Source: Rhodococcus rhodnii
GTDB lineage: Bacteria > Actinomycetota > Actinomycetes > Mycobacteriales > Pseudonocardiaceae
Direction: 5' to 3'
DNA: 64,000 bases
Assembly (NCBI GenBank): GCA_000720375.1
Contig: JOAA01000012.1
Coordinates: 256,957-320,956 of the forward strand
Shown: piece after piece, positions 48,780 to 56,552 of the stretch
Numbering within the stretch: the first letter of the stretch is position 1
Layout of the letters: the number at the start of each line of letters is the position of its first letter
The notes under the pieces: generated by a model
Seen by the model: only the letters and a program-made list of their open reading frames with translations
Told to the model about the DNA's origin: nothing
The model's database searches: none
Program-made: the position numbers and the translations under genes

Positions 48780-50126
48780 TTAGCTGTGGGAGATGCGCAC
48801 CATTTCCTCGTGGTCGACCACCTTGAGTCGCTGACGGCCGCGCTGCTCACCCTGGGCGCGCTCGTGCGCGTCAAGCTTCAGCCAGCCGTCCCAAGTGGTG
48901 TACGTGATTCCGCGTGCCACCAGGAATTCCTCGATGGCGCCGGGGTGGCGCTGCGGTGCCGGGGCCATGTTGGGGGCGTCGGTGAGCAGGCTGTTGACGG
49001 TCTCGGCCGCGTCGCCCTTGGTGTGCCCGATCAGGCCCACTGGGCCGCGTTTGATCCATCCGGTGACGTAGACGCCCTCGATCTGGTTCTCGTCGATGTC
49101 CAGTACCCGGCCGGATTCGTGCGGAACCGTCCCGGACTCGTGGTCGAAGGGCAGGCCGGCGAGATGGGACGGCAGATAACCGACCGCTCGGTACACGGCT
49201 TGGACGTCCCAGTCGTGGAAACGGCCGGTGCCGCGGACTTGGCCGTCGCCGGTCAGTTCCGTGCGCTCGGTGCGCAGTCCGGTGACCACGCCGTCCGTGC
49301 CGAGTACCTCGACGGGGGAGTGGAAGAAGTGCAGGTGCAGCCGTCGGGCGTGCTCGCGGCGGTCGCGGATCGCCCACTCCTGCAACGTTTTCACGACCAT
49401 GTCGACTTGCTTTGAGCCACGGATCGCGGCCATGGAGCCGTCGTCGAACTCGATGTCCTCGGGGACGACGACGACCTCGAAGTGGCGTGAATGGTCCAGT
49501 TCGCGCAGTTCCAACGGCGTGAACTTGGCCTGCGCGGGCCCACGCCTGCCGAAGACGTGCACGTCGGTCACCGCGCTGCCGTGCAGCCCGGCGAAGACGT
49601 TGTCCGGGATTTCCGTGGACAGCAGCTCTTCGGCGGATTTGGCGAGCACGCGGGAGATGTCCAGTGCGACGTTGCCGACTCCGAGCACCGCCACGCTGGT
49701 CGCGTGCAGTGGCCACGTGCGCGGCACGCTGGGGTGACCGTCGTACCATGACACGAAGTCGGCGGCGCCGTAGCTGCCGTCAAGCTCGATGCCTGGGATG
49801 TCCAGTGGGCGGTCCTGCGTCGCGCCGGTCGCGAAAATGACCGCGTCGTAGAACTCGCGCAGGTCGTCGAGTTTGAGATCGGTGCCGTAGTCGACGTTCC
49901 CGAACAACCGCACGCCCGGCTTGTCCAGCACGCGGTGCAGGGCGTCGACGATGCCCTTGATCCGCGGGTGGTCCGGCGCGACGCCGTACCGGATCAGCCC
50001 GAACGGCGCGGGCATCCGTTCGAAGATGTCGACATCGACCGCGACGTCGGACTTGCACAGGAAGTCGGCCGCGTAAATACCGGCCGGTCCCGCACCGACG
50101 ATGGCCACCCGCAGGGAACGACTCAC
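48780..50126 (-). CDS. fprA: Ferredoxin--NADP+ reductase (FprA/adrenodoxin-reductase type)
   Basis: A 448-residue FAD/NADPH enzyme. It shows VAIVGAGPAGIYAADFL, the RYGVAPDHPRIKG loop, VLGVGNVALDISRVLA for NADPH, GRRGPAQAKFT and the C-terminal GWIKRGPVGLIGHTKGDA, all characteristic of FprA. It supplies electrons to ferredoxins, hence to cytochromes P450 or reductive iron release. GTG 50126 is preferred over GTG 50132 because GGAG is properly spaced for it. An IdeR/DmdR-like box about 40 bp upstream suggests iron-dependent control. Confidence 0.9.
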   Translation of the reverse strand: MSRSLRVAIVGAGPAGIYAADFLCKSDVAVDVDIFERMPAPFGLIRYGVAPDHPRIKGIVDALHRVLDKPGVRLFGNVDYGTDLKLDDLREFYDAVIFATGATQDRPLDIPGIELDGSYGAADFVSWYDGHPSVPRTWPLHATSVAVLGVGNVALDISRVLAKSAEELLSTEIPDNVFAGLHGSAVTDVHVFGRRGPAQAKFTPLELRELDHSRHFEVVVVPEDIEFDDGSMAAIRGSKQVDMVVKTLQEWAIRDRREHARRLHLHFFHSPVEVLGTDGVVTGLRTERTELTGDGQVRGTGRFHDWDVQAVYRAVGYLPSHLAGLPFDHESGTVPHESGRVLDIDENQIEGVYVTGWIKRGPVGLIGHTKGDAAETVNSLLTDAPNMAPAPQRHPGAIEEFLVARGITYTTWDGWLKLDAHERAQGEQRGRQRLKVVDHEEMVRISHS

Positions 50127-50163
50127 GAACACCTCTCCTCACTCACGACACTCACCGCAAGAG

Positions 50164-50186
50164 TAAGGTAAGGCTAGCCTTACTTT
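50164..50186. promoter_or_regulatory. IdeR/DmdR-type iron box
   Basis: The core GTAAGGCTAGCCTTAC (50168-50183) is a perfect 16-bp palindrome; with flanks it reads TAAGGTAAGGCTAGCCTTACTTT, close to the DtxR/IdeR consensus TTAGGTTAGGCTAACCTAA. It lies about 40 bp upstream of fprA and 110 bp upstream of the NACHT gene. Confidence 0.75.
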
Positions 50187-50294
50187 CATTGTGATCATGA
50201 TTACGCCTATGAGGGCGAAGAGGTGGGGTCGACCAGGGGATGTGCCCGGCGCTGAGTACCGTGAGCACGTCGGATCGCGCCCGGGGAGGACGCC

Positions 50295-53200
50295 ATCACC
50301 GGTCTGGAAGTCATGAAGCTCGGCCAGACAGTGGCCACCAAAGCCGCGACGGCGTGGTTACGGCACAGGCAGGCCCGCAAGGAACGCTCCGCGTCACTGA
50401 TCGAACTCGCCGCCGCGGAACTGAGCGATCCGCTGCAGATCCACAAGCTGAACCACCTGGTGCAGAACATCGGGCTGCAGGTCGCCGAGCACCTCAGCCA
50501 GACGATCACCCAACGGTTCGGCGCACTGCCGGACTACGAGATCCAGGCCGCCCTGGACGCGGCGACCGACGCGTTGGACGCTGCCGAGCTTTCCGACGAC
50601 GTGCTCTTCGCCACCGACGCTAACCCTGACCGGCTGGCGCGCTACGTCCGCGACCGCTCACCGGACCAGATCCGCAGCGCGGGCCTGTCCGCTGAAGCGA
50701 TCCCGGTCTACCAGCTGGCTCTTGACCAAGCGTGTCGTCTGCTGGTGCAAGTGTTGCGGCACTTGCCCGCCTTTCCGGCACGAGCGTTGGCCGAGATCCT
50801 GACCCGGATGTCCAACCAGTCGGCGCAACTCGAGGAGCTACTGGCCCGAATTCCGCGAACCGGCCTGCACACTCCCAGCGCAGCGGATCGGGACGGTGCA
50901 TTCAAAGCCACGTACCTGGAGTACCTGTCGGTGTACCTGGACAGGCTGGAACTGCTGGGATTGAGTGCCAGAGAACAGCCCCGGCTCGCGCTCAGCACGG
51001 CGTATCTGAGCATGACCGTCTCGGACAACCGGCCGCGTTCACAACCGGACCTGCCGGAACGAAACTGGTTCGGTCAACCTGTCGACCGCTGCGGCACGAC
51101 GCGCGCGGAGGCCGCGATCAGCACGGCAACCCGCACACTCGTTCGTGGCGAAGCGGGATCCGGCAAGACCACGCTGCTCGATTGGCTGGCGGTGTCCGCT
51201 GCGCGATCCGGGTTCACCGCACAGCTCGAACAGTGGAACGGTTGTGTGCCGTTCCCGATCCGGCTACGGAGTTTCGCTGGCGGCCCGCTTCCGTCGCCAG
51301 AACAGTTCGTCGCGCACAGTTGCCCGATGCGAGCGGCCGAGATGCCCGAGGGGTGGGTGCACCGCAGGCTGCTGGACGGTACCGGACTGATCCTGGTCGA
51401 CGGCGTGGACGAGGTGCCGGCCAATCGCCGCCACGATGTCCATGCGTGGCTGCGCGACCTCGTGGTGACGTTCCCCGATGCCCGCGTGGTGGTGACTGCC
51501 CGCCCGGCTGCGGTCGACGAGAAATGGCTCGTGGACGAGGACTTCGCGGCGGTCACCATCGAACCGATGACGCAGGAGGACCTGCGCGAGTTCGTCGGGC
51601 GATGGCATTCGGCCGCGGCGCAGGCCCGGTCGCTGCCGTGTGACCGCAGCGAACTGGCCGAGGCCGAACAACGCTTGGTGAGCCAGTTCGAGTGCATGCC
51701 ACACCTGCGCACCCTCGGTGCGAATCCCTTGCTGTGCGCGATGTTGTGCGCGCTCAATCTTGACCACGGGGCACAGCTGCCGCGTAATCGGATGGAGCTG
51801 TACGCGCGGGCATTGACGATGCTGCTGGAAATCCGGGACAGCAGAAGGGGAATCCAAGGACCGCTGGACGCGGGCCAGAAACGGGTGTTGCTCCGGGATA
51901 TCGCCTGGCGGCTCACGCTGGCCAACCGGATCGAGCTGACCAAGCAGAAGGCACTGGAACACGTACGGCGCAAGCTGCCCAGCATGCCGGACGTGGGACA
52001 GCCCGCCGACGAGGTGCTGGATCACCTGATCGAGCGCAGCGGCGTGCTGCGCCAGCCGGTCGGCGGGAAAGTGGACTTCGTGCACCGGCTGTTCCAGGAG
52101 TACCTGGCGGCCAGTGAGGCCACCGAGCAGGGACACATCGACACGCTCGTCGGCCACGCCCATTTCGACGCCTGGTGGGACACGATCGTGATGGCGTGCG
52201 GCCACGCGAAGAAGAAGCAGGTCGACGAACTGCTGACGGACATCGTCGATCGCGCCGAGAAGGAACCGCGGTACGCACGGCACTTGCGGCTGCTGGCGGC
52301 GGCCTGCTTGGAAACCGTGGCCGACATCGACCCGGTCGTGCACGAGCGGATCGACTCGTTGATCCGGCAGCATCTCGTCCCGCCGCGCAGCGTGAAGGAG
52401 ACCGTGTCGCTCGCGGCCATCGGTCATCGCGTGCTGCGTTATCTTCCGTCCAGTTTGGACGATTTGAGCGAGACGGCGGCCGCGGCGACCGTCCGGGCGG
52501 CGGCATTGACCGCGAACGCCGAGGCGCTCACCAGACTCGCCGGGTACGCGTCAGACCGGCGGACCAAGGTCCAGCTGGAGCTCGTCAACGGCTGGGACTA
52601 CTTCGATCCGCAGCGGTACGCCGAGGAAGTCCTCGCCGACGCACCGCTGGGCGGTGGCTGGCTGATCGCGTCGGCGACCCGGTTGCTGCCGCACGTGAAA
52701 GCGCTCCGGCACCTGACGGACTTGTGGATCAGCATCGACCAGGCCGTGCCCGACCTGGACATCCTGGCCGACCTGCCCGCGCTCACCACCGTTTTCCTCC
52801 AGCTGGAGCCGAAGTCGGTCGATCTCGCACCGCTCACGCAGCACCACGGGCTCGCCCACCTCTCGCTCAACTCGGCGGCCAGGTACACCGGACTGGCCTC
52901 GCTGGCGGAACTGCCCAACCTCGAGACACTCCGGATCTTTCAGCAGGAGTCGTTTCCCGATCTCGACTTCGTCCGTGCGCTGCCCGCTGTGGAGATCCTC
53001 GGTCTCGGCCGGATGGATGCCGTCGTCGACTACTCGCCACTCGACAACCTGCCCAAACTGGCGAACCTGTGGCTGTGGAACTCGACGACGCCTGAGACAG
53101 CCACTGGCAAGCCGTGGCCCATGGTCACGTCACTCCGGCTCATCGGCAATCAGCACCTGGACCTGCGGCGAGTCGCCGAGTTGTTCCCCAACCTGCACGA

Positions 53201-53405
53201 CCTGTGGCTGTACAACTCGCCGGTTGGCAGCGTCGAGCCGCTTTCCGCTTTGCCGCTGGAGCTACTCGGCATCTACGGCAATCAGCAGGCCGTGGACCTG
53301 GCGCCGTTGGCAGGCCGGATGCTGACTGTTGGCTTGTCGGTGGACGACGAGCACCTGGGCCTGGAGAACCTTGGCCCTCGCGTGAAACTCAAGTACGTCG
53401 AGTGA
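50295..53405 (+). CDS. NACHT-domain STAND ATPase with leucine-rich repeats (bacterial NLR-like)
   Basis: A protein of about 1,036 residues (1,030 from ATG 50313). It has an N-terminal helical NNH-like domain (about 1-240), a NACHT ATPase with Walker A GEAGSGKTT (279-287 counted from ATG 50313; Lys285) and Walker B LILVDGVDEVP (D363, D366, E367), winged-helix parts with FVHRLFQEYLA, and C-terminal leucine-rich repeats (about 700-1030: LTDLWISI, LPALTTVFLQL, LPNLETLRIF, FPNLHDLWLY). Bacterial NACHT proteins of this type act in anti-phage defence by oligomerising on sensing. No partner gene is adjacent. A perfect Shine-Dalgarno precedes an ATC at 50295, in frame and matching the family N-terminus, whereas ATG 50313 lies 23 bases from it. 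Confidence 0.85.
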   Translation: MTGLEVMKLGQTVATKAATAWLRHRQARKERSASLIELAAAELSDPLQIHKLNHLVQNIGLQVAEHLSQTITQRFGALPDYEIQAALDAATDALDAAELSDDVLFATDANPDRLARYVRDRSPDQIRSAGLSAEAIPVYQLALDQACRLLVQVLRHLPAFPARALAEILTRMSNQSAQLEELLARIPRTGLHTPSAADRDGAFKATYLEYLSVYLDRLELLGLSAREQPRLALSTAYLSMTVSDNRPRSQPDLPERNWFGQPVDRCGTTRAEAAISTATRTLVRGEAGSGKTTLLDWLAVSAARSGFTAQLEQWNGCVPFPIRLRSFAGGPLPSPEQFVAHSCPMRAAEMPEGWVHRRLLDGTGLILVDGVDEVPANRRHDVHAWLRDLVVTFPDARVVVTARPAAVDEKWLVDEDFAAVTIEPMTQEDLREFVGRWHSAAAQARSLPCDRSELAEAEQRLVSQFECMPHLRTLGANPLLCAMLCALNLDHGAQLPRNRMELYARALTMLLEIRDSRRGIQGPLDAGQKRVLLRDIAWRLTLANRIELTKQKALEHVRRKLPSMPDVGQPADEVLDHLIERSGVLRQPVGGKVDFVHRLFQEYLAASEATEQGHIDTLVGHAHFDAWWDTIVMACGHAKKKQVDELLTDIVDRAEKEPRYARHLRLLAAACLETVADIDPVVHERIDSLIRQHLVPPRSVKETVSLAAIGHRVLRYLPSSLDDLSETAAAATVRAAALTANAEALTRLAGYASDRRTKVQLELVNGWDYFDPQRYAEEVLADAPLGGGWLIASATRLLPHVKALRHLTDLWISIDQAVPDLDILADLPALTTVFLQLEPKSVDLAPLTQHHGLAHLSLNSAARYTGLASLAELPNLETLRIFQQESFPDLDFVRALPAVEILGLGRMDAVVDYSPLDNLPKLANLWLWNSTTPETATGKPWPMVTSLRLIGNQHLDLRRVAELFPNLHDLWLYNSPVGSVEPLSALPLELLGIYGNQQAVDLAPLAGRMLTVGLSVDDEHLGLENLGPRVKLKYVE

Positions 53406-54615
53406 AGGCGTACATCGCTGCCCCCGCAGCGACGACGACGGCGCCGGAGGCGACCGAAGTCCATGGCAGCGTGAACGCCAGGATCAGGCAGCCCGCCAAG
53501 CCGATGGCGGGAATCGCGCGGGGCGGCCGGTTCTCGGCGCGGGTGAGTGTCCACGCGGAAGCGTTGGCGATGGCGTAGTACAGCAATACGCCGAAGGACG
53601 AGAACCCGATCGCCGACCGGACATCCGCCACAGCCGCGACCACGGCGACGATCACGCCGACCGCGACCTCGGCTCGGTGCGGTACCCCGAAACGGGGATG
53701 TACGGCCGAAAGCGCCGGTGGCAGATGCCGATCCCGTGCCATGGCAAAGGTTGTGCGCGAGACGCCCAGAATCAATGCCAGCAACGAACCGAGGGCGGCG
53801 CAGGCGGCACCGATTCGTACGACAGGTTCGAGCCAGGAGGCACCTGCGGCACGAGCTGCTTCCGACAGAGGTGCGGTGGCCTGTGCGAGTTGCTGCGGTC
53901 CGAGGACGCCCAGGGTGGCGGCGGCGACCAGTGCGTACACGACAAGCGTGATCACGAGGGCAATAGGGATCGCGCGGGGAATGGTACGAGCCGGGTCACG
54001 CACCTCTTCGCCAAGCGTCGCGATGCGCGCGTAACCGGCGAAGGCGAAGAACAACAGGCCGGCCGCCTGCAACACACCGAACGGGCTGACGTCGCTGCCA
54101 AGGGAAAGCTGGCCGACGGCAAATCCAGACGCGAAGGACGTCACGACGACCGCAGCGAGCACGGCGAGTACGACCGCAACGATCGCACGGGTGAGCCATG
54201 CCGATTTCTGTATGCCGCCGTAGTTGACCGCGGTCAGCACGACGACGGCGGCAACCGCGATGGCGTGGGCGTGCGATGGCCATACGTAGGCGCCGACGGT
54301 CAGGGCCATCGCCGCGCATGAGGCGGTCTTGCCGACCACGAAGCTCCAGCCCGCGAGGTAGCCCCAGAATTCGCCGAGGCGTTCGCGGCCGTACACATAC
54401 GTGCCGCCGGAGGCTGGGTACCGGGCTGCCAGCCGGGCGGAGGAGGTGGCGTTGCAGTAGGCGACCACCGCCGCCACCGCCAATCCCACCAGCAGGCCTG
54501 ATCCCGCTGCTCCTGCCGCTGGGGCCAGTGCGGCGAAGATGCCCGCGCCGATCATCGATCCCAGTCCGATCGTCACCGCGTCGGAAACGCCGAGCTGGCG
54601 GCGCAGTTCTGTCAT
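53389..54615 (-). CDS. APC-family amino acid/polyamine permease
   Basis: A 408-residue, 12-helix permease. The N-terminal SDAVTIGLGSMIGAGIFAAL and the YPASGGTYVYGRERLGEFWGY loop are diagnostic of the APC superfamily; FFAFAGYARIATLGEEVRDP is also typical. ATG 54615 has AGGAG upstream. Its 3' end overlaps the NACHT gene by 17 bp on the other strand. It is divergent from the ArsR fusion gene. The amino-acid substrate is not predictable. Confidence 0.87.
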   Translation of the reverse strand: MTELRRQLGVSDAVTIGLGSMIGAGIFAALAPAAGAAGSGLLVGLAVAAVVAYCNATSSARLAARYPASGGTYVYGRERLGEFWGYLAGWSFVVGKTASCAAMALTVGAYVWPSHAHAIAVAAVVVLTAVNYGGIQKSAWLTRAIVAVVLAVLAAVVVTSFASGFAVGQLSLGSDVSPFGVLQAAGLLFFAFAGYARIATLGEEVRDPARTIPRAIPIALVITLVVYALVAAATLGVLGPQQLAQATAPLSEAARAAGASWLEPVVRIGAACAALGSLLALILGVSRTTFAMARDRHLPPALSAVHPRFGVPHRAEVAVGVIVAVVAAVADVRSAIGFSSFGVLLYYAIANASAWTLTRAENRPPRAIPAIGLAGCLILAFTLPWTSVASGAVVVAAGAAMYAFTRRT

Positions 54616-54635
54616 GGCCTCTCCTGCCGCTAATC

Positions 54636-54677
54636 CATCAAATCGGGTTGATGCATCAAACCTGTTTGATGTACTTT
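54636..54677 (+). promoter_or_regulatory. Tandem ArsR operators overlapping a leaderless promoter
   Basis: Two adjacent inverted repeats: CATCAA-N6-TTGATG (54636-54653) and the perfect CATCAAAC-CT-GTTTGATG (54654-54671). TACTTT (54672-54677) follows immediately and ends six bases before ATG 54684. The ATCAA/TTGAT arms resemble ArsR/SmtB sites, and the second repeat occupies the spacer region, giving autorepression. Confidence 0.75.
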
Positions 54678-54683
54678 AGCGTC

Positions 54684-55451
54684 ATGGCAGTCGAGCAGAC
54701 ACCCGTACCTCTGTTGATGCAGATGGCCGCGCACCCGCTGCGGTGGGCGCTGTTGACTGAACTGGCCGCCAGTGACCGTCGGGTGCGGGAACTCGTCGCC
54801 GCGGTCGGGGAACCGCAGAACCTGGTTTCCTACCATCTGCGGCTGCTGCGCTCGGCTGGGTTGATCACCGCGCGGCGCAGCAATTTCGACGGCCGCGATA
54901 CCTACTACCACCTCGACCTTCCCAGCTGTGGCGCGGCTTTCACCGAGGCCGCGACCGCGCTGCATCCGGCATTGGTACCGGCGCCGTCGCAAGAAGTGAC
55001 CGGTGGCGCGGTTTTGTTTCTCTGCACGGGAAACAGCGCGCGTTCGCCGATGGCGGAGGCGCTACTGCGGCACCGCAGTGGCGGCCGGGTCGAAGTGGCC
55101 AGTGCGGGCAGTCATCCGAAACCCGCGCTGCACCCGAACACCGTGCGTGTGATGGGGGAGGAGTACGGCATTGACCTCACCGGTCACCACACCACAGCGC
55201 TGTCTGCTTTGGCTGACCGCAGTTTCGATTACGTGATCACGTTGTGCGACAAGGTTCGCGAGGTTCCTCGCGACCATGGATCGGCTACCACCGTGCATTG
55301 GAGCCTGCCCGATCCGCCTGCCGCGGCGGCGAACGATCACGACAGCTATCCCGAATTCCGCCGGGTGGCGGCGGAAATCGACATCCGCAACCAGTTCTTG
55401 CTGAACCTGGTGACCTCAACCGTAAGGAGTACCGATCATGGCAACAACTGA
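54684..55451 (+). CDS. ArsR regulator fused to arsenate reductase-type phosphatase
   Basis: A 255-residue fusion. Residues 1-95 form an ArsR winged helix (RVRELVAAVGEPQNLVSYHLRLL). Residues 107-250 form a low-molecular-weight tyrosine phosphatase/ArsC domain with the P-loop C114-TGNSA-R120-S and acid loop WSLPDPP (D210). C189 in VITLCDK matches the second redox cysteine of thioredoxin/mycoredoxin-type ArsC. The usual ArsR metal cysteines are not obvious. One polypeptide would thus sense and reduce arsenate. The start is leaderless and lies just after tandem operators. Confidence 0.87.
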   Translation: MAVEQTPVPLLMQMAAHPLRWALLTELAASDRRVRELVAAVGEPQNLVSYHLRLLRSAGLITARRSNFDGRDTYYHLDLPSCGAAFTEAATALHPALVPAPSQEVTGGAVLFLCTGNSARSPMAEALLRHRSGGRVEVASAGSHPKPALHPNTVRVMGEEYGIDLTGHHTTALSALADRSFDYVITLCDKVREVPRDHGSATTVHWSLPDPPAAAANDHDSYPEFRRVAAEIDIRNQFLLNLVTSTVRSTDHGNN

Positions 55452-55824
55452 GCAGGCCATTTTCCGTTACCTCATCAGCGATGTCTCCGCGGCCGTGGAG
55501 TTCTACACCAAGCACCTCGGCTTCACCATCGATCTCGACGCCAGCCCCGCCTTCGCCTCGGTCAGCCGTGGCCCGTTGCGTCTGCTGCTGTCCGGGCCGA
55601 AGAGCTCGGCGGGCCGCCCGATGCCGGACGGCGTCGTGCCGGAACCGGGCGGCTGGAACCGTATCCAGCTCGTCTTCGAGGACCTCGCCGCCGAGGTCGA
55701 CCGGTTACGAGCCGCCGGACTGACCTTCCGCAACGACATCCTCAGCGGCCCTGGCGGACAACAGATCCTGCTGCAGGACCCGTCGGGCAACTTCGTCGAA
55801 TTGTTCCAGCCCGCGGCCCGATGA
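55438..55824 (+). CDS. VOC (glyoxalase/bleomycin-resistance) family protein
   Basis: A 128-residue single VOC module pair: RYLISDVSAAVEFYTKHLGFT at the N-terminus and ILLQDPSGNFVELFQP at the C-terminus, with the terminal E of the metal site. It has AAGGAG upstream and overlaps the ArsR fusion by 14 bp. In arsenic operons some VOC proteins are C-As lyases (ArsI), but their cysteine pair is not present here. The role is unknown. Confidence 0.82.
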   Translation: MATTEQAIFRYLISDVSAAVEFYTKHLGFTIDLDASPAFASVSRGPLRLLLSGPKSSAGRPMPDGVVPEPGGWNRIQLVFEDLAAEVDRLRAAGLTFRNDILSGPGGQQILLQDPSGNFVELFQPAAR

Positions 55825-56456
55825 CGGTGTTCTTGCGCCGGTTCGGGCTGCCCCTTGCCGGCGTGGCGATCTTCGCCGCCGCCTTTCTGGTGCCGGGACT
55901 GCCCGTCGAGCAGGTGCGTGCCTGGACGGACGCTGCTGGACCGCTCGCCCCGCTGATGTTCGTGGTCATTCACATCGTGGTGACGATCCTGCCGTTCCCG
56001 CGCGCTGTGTTCACGCTCAGCGCGGGTCTGCTGTTCGGACCGGTCCTCGGCATCGTCTTGGCCGTCGTCGCTGCCACGGTCAGCGCCGTGCTCGCGTTCC
56101 TGGCGGTCCGTGCCCTTGGCCGGGAACGGATCGCCGGCCGCCTTACCCATCCGGCGGTCCGCAACATCGACCGTCGGCTGGAGCGGCGGGGTTGGCTTGC
56201 GGTCGGCTCGCTTCGGCTCATCGCCGCGGTGCCGTTCGCGATCGTCAACTACTGTGCAGGACTTTCATCGGTTCGAGTGCTGCCGTATGTGCTGGCCACT
56301 GTCATCGGCATTCTGCCGAGCACAATCAGCGCGGCCATTCTCGGCGACGCACTTACCGGCGAAACCGATCCCGTTCTGCTGATTGTTTCGGGTGTTTTCA
56401 TCGCATTGGGTGTCGTCGGCCTGATCGTTGACGCCAAGCTGGCACCGAAGGCGTAA
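55821..56456 (+). CDS. TVP38/TMEM64 (DedA-like) membrane protein
   Basis: A 211-residue protein with about five or six membrane helices. The SNARE-associated/TVP38 domain is seen in ILPFPRAVFTLSAGLLFGPVLG and the re-entrant LIAAVPFAIVNYCAGLSSV. It overlaps the VOC gene by 4 bp (ATGA), completing a three-gene operon with the ArsR-ArsC fusion. Members are often found beside metal(loid) resistance genes; transport activity is unproven. Confidence 0.85.
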   Translation: MTVFLRRFGLPLAGVAIFAAAFLVPGLPVEQVRAWTDAAGPLAPLMFVVIHIVVTILPFPRAVFTLSAGLLFGPVLGIVLAVVAATVSAVLAFLAVRALGRERIAGRLTHPAVRNIDRRLERRGWLAVGSLRLIAAVPFAIVNYCAGLSSVRVLPYVLATVIGILPSTISAAILGDALTGETDPVLLIVSGVFIALGVVGLIVDAKLAPKA

Positions 56457-56512
56457 CACACTTCCTCAAAGGGCACTGTTGTCCCGGCGATCTTGTCTGG
56501 CGGCGTCTGCCG

Positions 56513-56540
56513 TTGTACGACTGGAACCCAACCATATTCT
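56513..56540 (+). promoter_or_regulatory. Promoter of the large toxin-like gene
   Basis: TTGTAC (56513-56518), a 16-base spacer and TATTCT (56535-56540). The start point would be near 56547, a few bases before the GTG at 56553. This supports the choice of that start over an in-frame TTG at 56493. Confidence 0.5.
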
Positions 56541-56552
56541 CTTGGGGGACCG

